Source: an uncultured Prosthecobacter sp.
GTDB taxonomy: Bacteria > Verrucomicrobiota > Verrucomicrobiia > Verrucomicrobiales > Verrucomicrobiaceae
Length of the DNA: 9,403 nucleotides
Assembly: GCA_937941745.1 (NCBI GenBank)
Contig: CALDGV010000320.1
Coordinates: 1 to 9,403 of the forward strand
Direction of reading: 5' to 3'
The notes under the pieces were generated by a model. The model was not told the DNA's origin. It did not search any database and was given only the letters and a program-made list of their open reading frames with translations. The translations under genes were made by a program, and so were the position numbers. The stretch's first letter is position 1, and the number at the start of each line of letters is the position of its first letter. This document shows positions 6,126-9,403 of this stretch, one piece after another.

Positions 6126-7334
6126 ATGAAGTTCTCTAAAATACTAACCTCGTTGTTGAGCGTGCTGGTAGGCGCAGTTCCCGCTGTTCATGCTGCGGAA
6201 TCCTTGTCGCTGATTCCCGATTCAGCCGAAGCGCTAGGTATCGCTGGCGGACGTTTCGCCAACCTCCAAGACGCCACGACTGCCAGGGTAGCCCCGGCAT
6301 CGATGGTGGACGCGGAGCAGGCTTCCATTCAGGTGAATGCAGGGCTCTGGAGATCAGACATCGGCCTGGAGTCCAGCGCAGGGATTTCTCTTCATAACAA
6401 CGATCCCTGGGTTTACCCCGCCAGCCTCTATGCCGTCGTTCCCTTCTTGGATAATCGGATGGCCGCGGGACTTGGGATCAGCACGCCTTACGGTCTGGGT
6501 TCTCAATACTCGAAATCCTCGCCGCTAAAATACCTCGTGCCCTATGAGTCCAGCCTGATGACCTACAGCATCACGCCTTCCCTGGCTTTTCGCGTCACGG
6601 ACAGCGTCAGTGTTGGGCTCGGCCTGGATTTCATGTATGGCGACCTTCGCATCAATCAGCTTTTTCCCCTGGTGCCAGGTGTAGATGGAGAGTTTCGGTT
6701 CGATGCCCAAGGCTGGGGTGCGAGCGGGTTTGGCAGCGTTCTCTGGAAGATCACTCCAAGGCAGCGCCTGGCCTTGGTTGGCCGCCTTCCCCTGCGCCTA
6801 GAGATGGATGGTGACCTGCAGATTCGGACTGCTGGGACCACAATAACCGACTTTGAGACGGACATGACGTTCCCTGGCTCTATCGGTCTTGGTTATGGGA
6901 TTGATCTGACGGATCGCTTCACCTTGGGCTTTGATTTCAAATGGTCGGCCAACAGTTCGCATGATGACATCCCGCTGCGGACCAAAAACGTCACCCTCCC
7001 GCAGCAGAGCCTGCCGTTGAAATGGAAAAACTCCATCGATCTGGGTGTTGGCGGTACCTACAAGCTGTCGAAGAGCTGGCTCTTGCGTGCAGGCTATCTC
7101 TTCTCGGAAAACTCAATGCCGGACAGCACCTATACGCCCTCCATCCCCGCCTATGACCGCCACATCTTCAGCTTCGGCCTGGGCTGGCGTGGGAAAAGCA
7201 ACCGCATCGATGCCACTTACGGATTCATCTACAACCCCGACCGAACCGTCACTGGAGCGAGCACGGCAGCCTTCAATGGCAGTTATCGGCATCAATGGCA
7301 TGTCCTCAACCTTAGCTTTACCCACCTTTTCTGA
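6126..7334 (+). CDS. FadL/OmpP1-type outer-membrane transporter
   Basis: 402 residues, slightly short for the FadL family (usually about 400-450). A signal peptide is clear: MKFSK, hydrophobic stretch 6-20, cleavage likely after Ala23 (VHA|AES). The mature N-terminus resembles the FadL plug region: AEALGIAGGRFANLQDATTA matches the G-x-AG-x-A-x-A-x-DAST pattern, although the usual NPA motif reads APA (VAPASM). The rest alternates polar and hydrophobic residues as in a beta barrel, with SLYAVVPFLDNRMAAGLGIS, STPYGLGSQY and the typical late strand DRFTLGFDFKW. The protein ends in Phe (LNLSFTHLF), as expected for outer-membrane assembly. FadL proteins pass long-chain fatty acids and other hydrophobic molecules. 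Its place 32 bases after a phosphorelay gene and just before a PhcB-like methyltransferase suggests, as inference, uptake of a lipid-like signal rather than nutrition. Confidence 0.9.
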   Translation: MKFSKILTSLLSVLVGAVPAVHAAESLSLIPDSAEALGIAGGRFANLQDATTARVAPASMVDAEQASIQVNAGLWRSDIGLESSAGISLHNNDPWVYPASLYAVVPFLDNRMAAGLGISTPYGLGSQYSKSSPLKYLVPYESSLMTYSITPSLAFRVTDSVSVGLGLDFMYGDLRINQLFPLVPGVDGEFRFDAQGWGASGFGSVLWKITPRQRLALVGRLPLRLEMDGDLQIRTAGTTITDFETDMTFPGSIGLGYGIDLTDRFTLGFDFKWSANSSHDDIPLRTKNVTLPQQSLPLKWKNSIDLGVGGTYKLSKSWLLRAGYLFSENSMPDSTYTPSIPAYDRHIFSFGLGWRGKSNRIDATYGFIYNPDRTVTGASTAAFNGSYRHQWHVLNLSFTHLF

Positions 7335-7453
7335 CCGTGTCAGAAAGTCAGGCGGCGGCAGGTGCAGCCTCAGCGCGTTTGCGCCCGTCTCCATGGGCGG
7401 AGCTTCGGTGCATTTTTTAGCCTGTCCGGCCTGGTTTTAATTACCAACGATTT

Positions 7454-8914
7454 ATGGTTTTCGACATTGTCCCCCAGACGGCATCCGGCGGCCCGCTCGC
7501 CGGCGACCGCCTTGGCATCATCTACTGCCGCAACAGCCAGGGTGCCGAGGTGCGAGGTACCATCCTCCGGCTGACGAGGCACTCTGCTGTGTTTGAGGTG
7601 TACAACCCATACAGCATCCTGCAGCTGTCTGAGGTGCTCAGTGAGCTGCAGATCAGCGTCAACGAGCGTGTCCTTTATTCAGGGCGCGCGGTCATCAGCA
7701 ACTTATTAAACGCAGGAATCATGCTCGTGCTGGAAGCCGCTCTCGAGGAGGAGGGCTGGCGCAATGTGGATGCGTTCAATCCGCTGGGGGATCTGAAACG
7801 GCTCAGCGGTGAGCTGGCGGACTTTCTTCAGGACAGCAAGCGGGTGTTCCAGGTGAATCCAGAGTTCAAGCTGGTCGTGTCGGACATCCAATCCATCCTC
7901 GTGGACCTCCGCCGTTGGATGGAGCAGGTGGAATTCGGAGTGAACACGTTGCCTGCGACCGACCGGGATCACGTGGAGCTGGAGATCATCCGCAGTCTCG
8001 AGGACCCCGTAGTGCCTGTCATGCTGCCGCTGATGCGGAAATTTGAAGGCATTGCAGGTGAGATACCGCCTGAGCAGCAGCCCGTGCATCGCAGCTACAT
8101 CAAGCGCCAGCTGCATCCCCTGGTGCTGTGCGCCCCCTTTGTTTACCGGACTTTCGTCAAGCCGCTCGGCTACGCTGGCGATTATGAAATGGTCAGCATG
8201 ATGCTGCGCGACCCATACGAAGGCGGCAGCACTTATGCCAAGCTCCTGAACAAGCTCTACCTTGAGATTCCTCCAGTCATCGCGCATCGGAACAGGATCA
8301 CCTATCTCGTGGAGCGCCTGTCCGAGGAGACTCAGCGCATGAAAACCTTGGGGCGGCGTGCCCAGGTCTTCAATCTTGGCTGCGGGCCGGCGCAGGAAAT
8401 TCAGCGGTTTTTGAAGGATCAGCCCATCAGTGATGAAGCGGATTTGACGCTCCTGGATTTCAATGACGAAACGATCGAGAATACGGCGGCGACGACACGG
8501 AAAAACGCCGTTGAACATGGTCGCCGCACAGGTCTGAGCTTCGTGAAGAAATCGGTGCAGCAGGTTTTGAAGGAATCCATGAAGTCTGGAGGACCGGAAG
8601 CCGGACGATATGACTTGGTTTATTGCGCCGGTCTTTTCGATTACCTCTCGGACAGGATTTGCCGACGTTTGCTGGAGATTTTTTATGACATGCTGGCGCC
8701 CGGTGGACTTTTGATTGCCACAAATGTCCACCCGAGCAACGACTGGAAAAACTGGATGGAGTACCTCGCGGAATGGCACCTGGTCTACCGTGATGAGCAG
8801 CAGTTTCTGGCCTTGGCCCCATCTGCAGCCTCCCCTGATTCCATCAGGGTCATTCCTGATGCCACGGGCGTGAACATCTTCCTGGAAGTGCGCAAGCCGG
8901 ATGTCCCTTCATGA
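7454..8914 (+). CDS. PhcB-like SAM-dependent methyltransferase with PilZ-like N-terminus
   Basis: 486 residues. Residues 20-95 resemble a PilZ-type beta barrel (RGTILRLTRHSAVFEVYNPY ... YSGRAVISNLLNAG) but lack the RxxxR and D/NxSxxG motifs that bind cyclic di-GMP. Residues 100-290 are mostly helical. From about 295 there is a class I methyltransferase fold: motif I VFNLGCGPA (Gly309, Gly311), acidic residue Asp335 after LTLL, DLVYCAGLFDYLSD around Asp387, and LAPGGLLIATNVHPSN. The whole resembles the family annotated as 3-hydroxypalmitic acid methyl ester biosynthesis protein (PhcB of Ralstonia), whose product is a fatty acid methyl ester quorum signal; this is recalled, not searched. There is no signal peptide, so it should act in the cytoplasm. 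The ATG at 7454 has no Shine-Dalgarno, and the stop overlaps the next gene by ATGA. The methyltransferase class is firm; the substrate is inferred. Confidence 0.88.
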   Translation: MVFDIVPQTASGGPLAGDRLGIIYCRNSQGAEVRGTILRLTRHSAVFEVYNPYSILQLSEVLSELQISVNERVLYSGRAVISNLLNAGIMLVLEAALEEEGWRNVDAFNPLGDLKRLSGELADFLQDSKRVFQVNPEFKLVVSDIQSILVDLRRWMEQVEFGVNTLPATDRDHVELEIIRSLEDPVVPVMLPLMRKFEGIAGEIPPEQQPVHRSYIKRQLHPLVLCAPFVYRTFVKPLGYAGDYEMVSMMLRDPYEGGSTYAKLLNKLYLEIPPVIAHRNRITYLVERLSEETQRMKTLGRRAQVFNLGCGPAQEIQRFLKDQPISDEADLTLLDFNDETIENTAATTRKNAVEHGRRTGLSFVKKSVQQVLKESMKSGGPEAGRYDLVYCAGLFDYLSDRICRRLLEIFYDMLAPGGLLIATNVHPSNDWKNWMEYLAEWHLVYRDEQQFLALAPSAASPDSIRVIPDATGVNIFLEVRKPDVPS

Positions 8915-9403
8915 TGCTCACGACGAAAGCCAGTCTTTACGAGGCCGATGCGGGCCTGAGGCGTGAGTTTCAGGCTTACGAGAGGGATATTCGCATCAGC
9001 AACTACCGCAACTGCGCGATTCTCGCGGCCTTTTTCATGGTGGCGGGTGCATCTCTCGACTGGATTGTTTACGGCACAGATGGAGTGAAGGCCTTCATTC
9101 ACCTGCGTGTGATATCGGCGGTCATGCTGCTTGGCATCCGGATGGCATTGAAGCATCCTTTTGGGCGTGAATGGCATCGTCCACTCGGGCTCGCCATGGG
9201 GATTCCATTGATGGGGGCGATTGGCTGGATGATTTATGTCAATGAAGGTTATGCCTCCCCCTACTATGCGGGATTGAACCTTGTGCTTGTGGGCGCTGCG
9301 ATCCTGATGCGCTGGCCTTTGTTTGAGAGCTGTCTCGTTGTCGTGCTCACGCTCGGCATTTACCTGCTGGCTTGCGTCCTTCATGGCCCCATTTCAAAAC
9401 TCA
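8911..9403 (+). CDS. Polytopic membrane protein, probable PhcS/LqsS-type sensor kinase N-terminus (3' partial)
   Basis: The frame starts at ATG 8911 (a second ATG at 8914) inside ATGATG, overlapping the methyltransferase stop by 4 bases, and stays open for 164 codons to the window edge. After a charged N-terminus (1-31, EFQAYERDIRISNYRN) there are about five hydrophobic segments: 35-54, 64-80, 92-110, 119-134 and 138-157. Short loops and the motif SPYYAGLNLVLVGAAILMRW occur in membrane sensors of the LqsS/PhcS kind, in which about six helices bind the signal before a cytoplasmic kinase, and also in some adenylate cyclases. No kinase motif lies within the window, so the output domain is unseen. 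Start-stop coupling to a PhcB-like synthase supports a signal synthase/sensor pair. Confidence 0.8.
   Translation, partial: MMLTTKASLYEADAGLRREFQAYERDIRISNYRNCAILAAFFMVAGASLDWIVYGTDGVKAFIHLRVISAVMLLGIRMALKHPFGREWHRPLGLAMGIPLMGAIGWMIYVNEGYASPYYAGLNLVLVGAAILMRWPLFESCLVVVLTLGIYLLACVLHGPISKL

Noticed and set aside
7382..7418. Possible terminator between the porin and methyltransferase genes: CGCCC/GGGCG stem, then six T
   Set aside because: The stem is only 5 bp with an 8-base loop, and the T-run begins 13 bases after it. This 119-base gap could equally hold a promoter, but I found no convincing boxes.
7706..8779. Minus-strand open frame of 357 codons inside the methyltransferase gene
   Set aside because: The plus frame has methyltransferase motifs throughout. 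The antisense translation has no recognisable domain and is a by-product of GC-rich codon use.
8785..9384. Minus-strand open frame of 199 codons at the right end
   Set aside because: It overlaps the end of the methyltransferase and the hydrophobic plus-strand frame that starts at 8911. The plus frame shows membrane helices and start-stop overlap; the minus one has no recognisable domain.

Overview
The window is about 57-58% GC by eye. It is packed with two-component signalling genes and carries one outer-membrane porin with a signal peptide, so it comes from a Gram-negative bacterium. The protein style fits Verrucomicrobia (Prosthecobacter/Verrucomicrobium-like): few clear Shine-Dalgarno sites, FixJ-type regulators and kinases with an HNIGN phosphorylation box. 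That placement is an impression, because no rRNA or other marker gene is present.

Layout. (1) Positions 2-523 (+) hold the 3' part of a two-domain protein: a CxxC redox-disulfide-type N-terminus followed by a rhodanese fold whose catalytic cysteine is replaced by aspartate. It converges on the next block with only a 22-base gap. (2) Positions 2549-546 (-) form a tight three-gene operon: a histidine-kinase-like protein with a good H-box but no recognisable ATP-binding boxes, a FixJ/LuxR-type response regulator, and a receiver protein with a cysteine/proline-rich tail. (3) Positions 2550-2633 (up to 2666 with the preferred start of the rightward gene) are the divergent control region, with a perfect 7+4+7 palindrome. 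(4) Positions 2667-9403 (+) hold five co-directional genes: a membrane PAS histidine kinase with intact catalytic boxes, a receiver/pseudokinase/receiver protein, a FadL/OmpP1-type outer-membrane protein, a SAM-dependent methyltransferase with a PilZ-like N-terminus, and the start of a polytopic membrane protein that runs off the window and overlaps the methyltransferase gene by 4 bases.

How they may work together. The methyltransferase resembles the PhcB family, which in Ralstonia makes 3-hydroxy fatty acid methyl ester quorum signals. The next gene starts like a PhcS/LqsS-type membrane sensor. A fatty-acid-type porin lies directly upstream, and phosphorelay proteins fill the rest. The most interesting reading is a Phc-like cell-cell signalling locus: the methyltransferase makes a fatty acid methyl ester, FadL lets it cross the outer membrane, one or both membrane kinases sense it, and the signal passes through the receivers and pseudokinases to the FixJ-type regulator, which may act at the palindrome. 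Family resemblances are recalled from knowledge, not searched, and the circuit is inference.

I see no tRNA, rRNA, CRISPR array, insertion sequence or attachment site. No stretch over 300 bases is gene-free.
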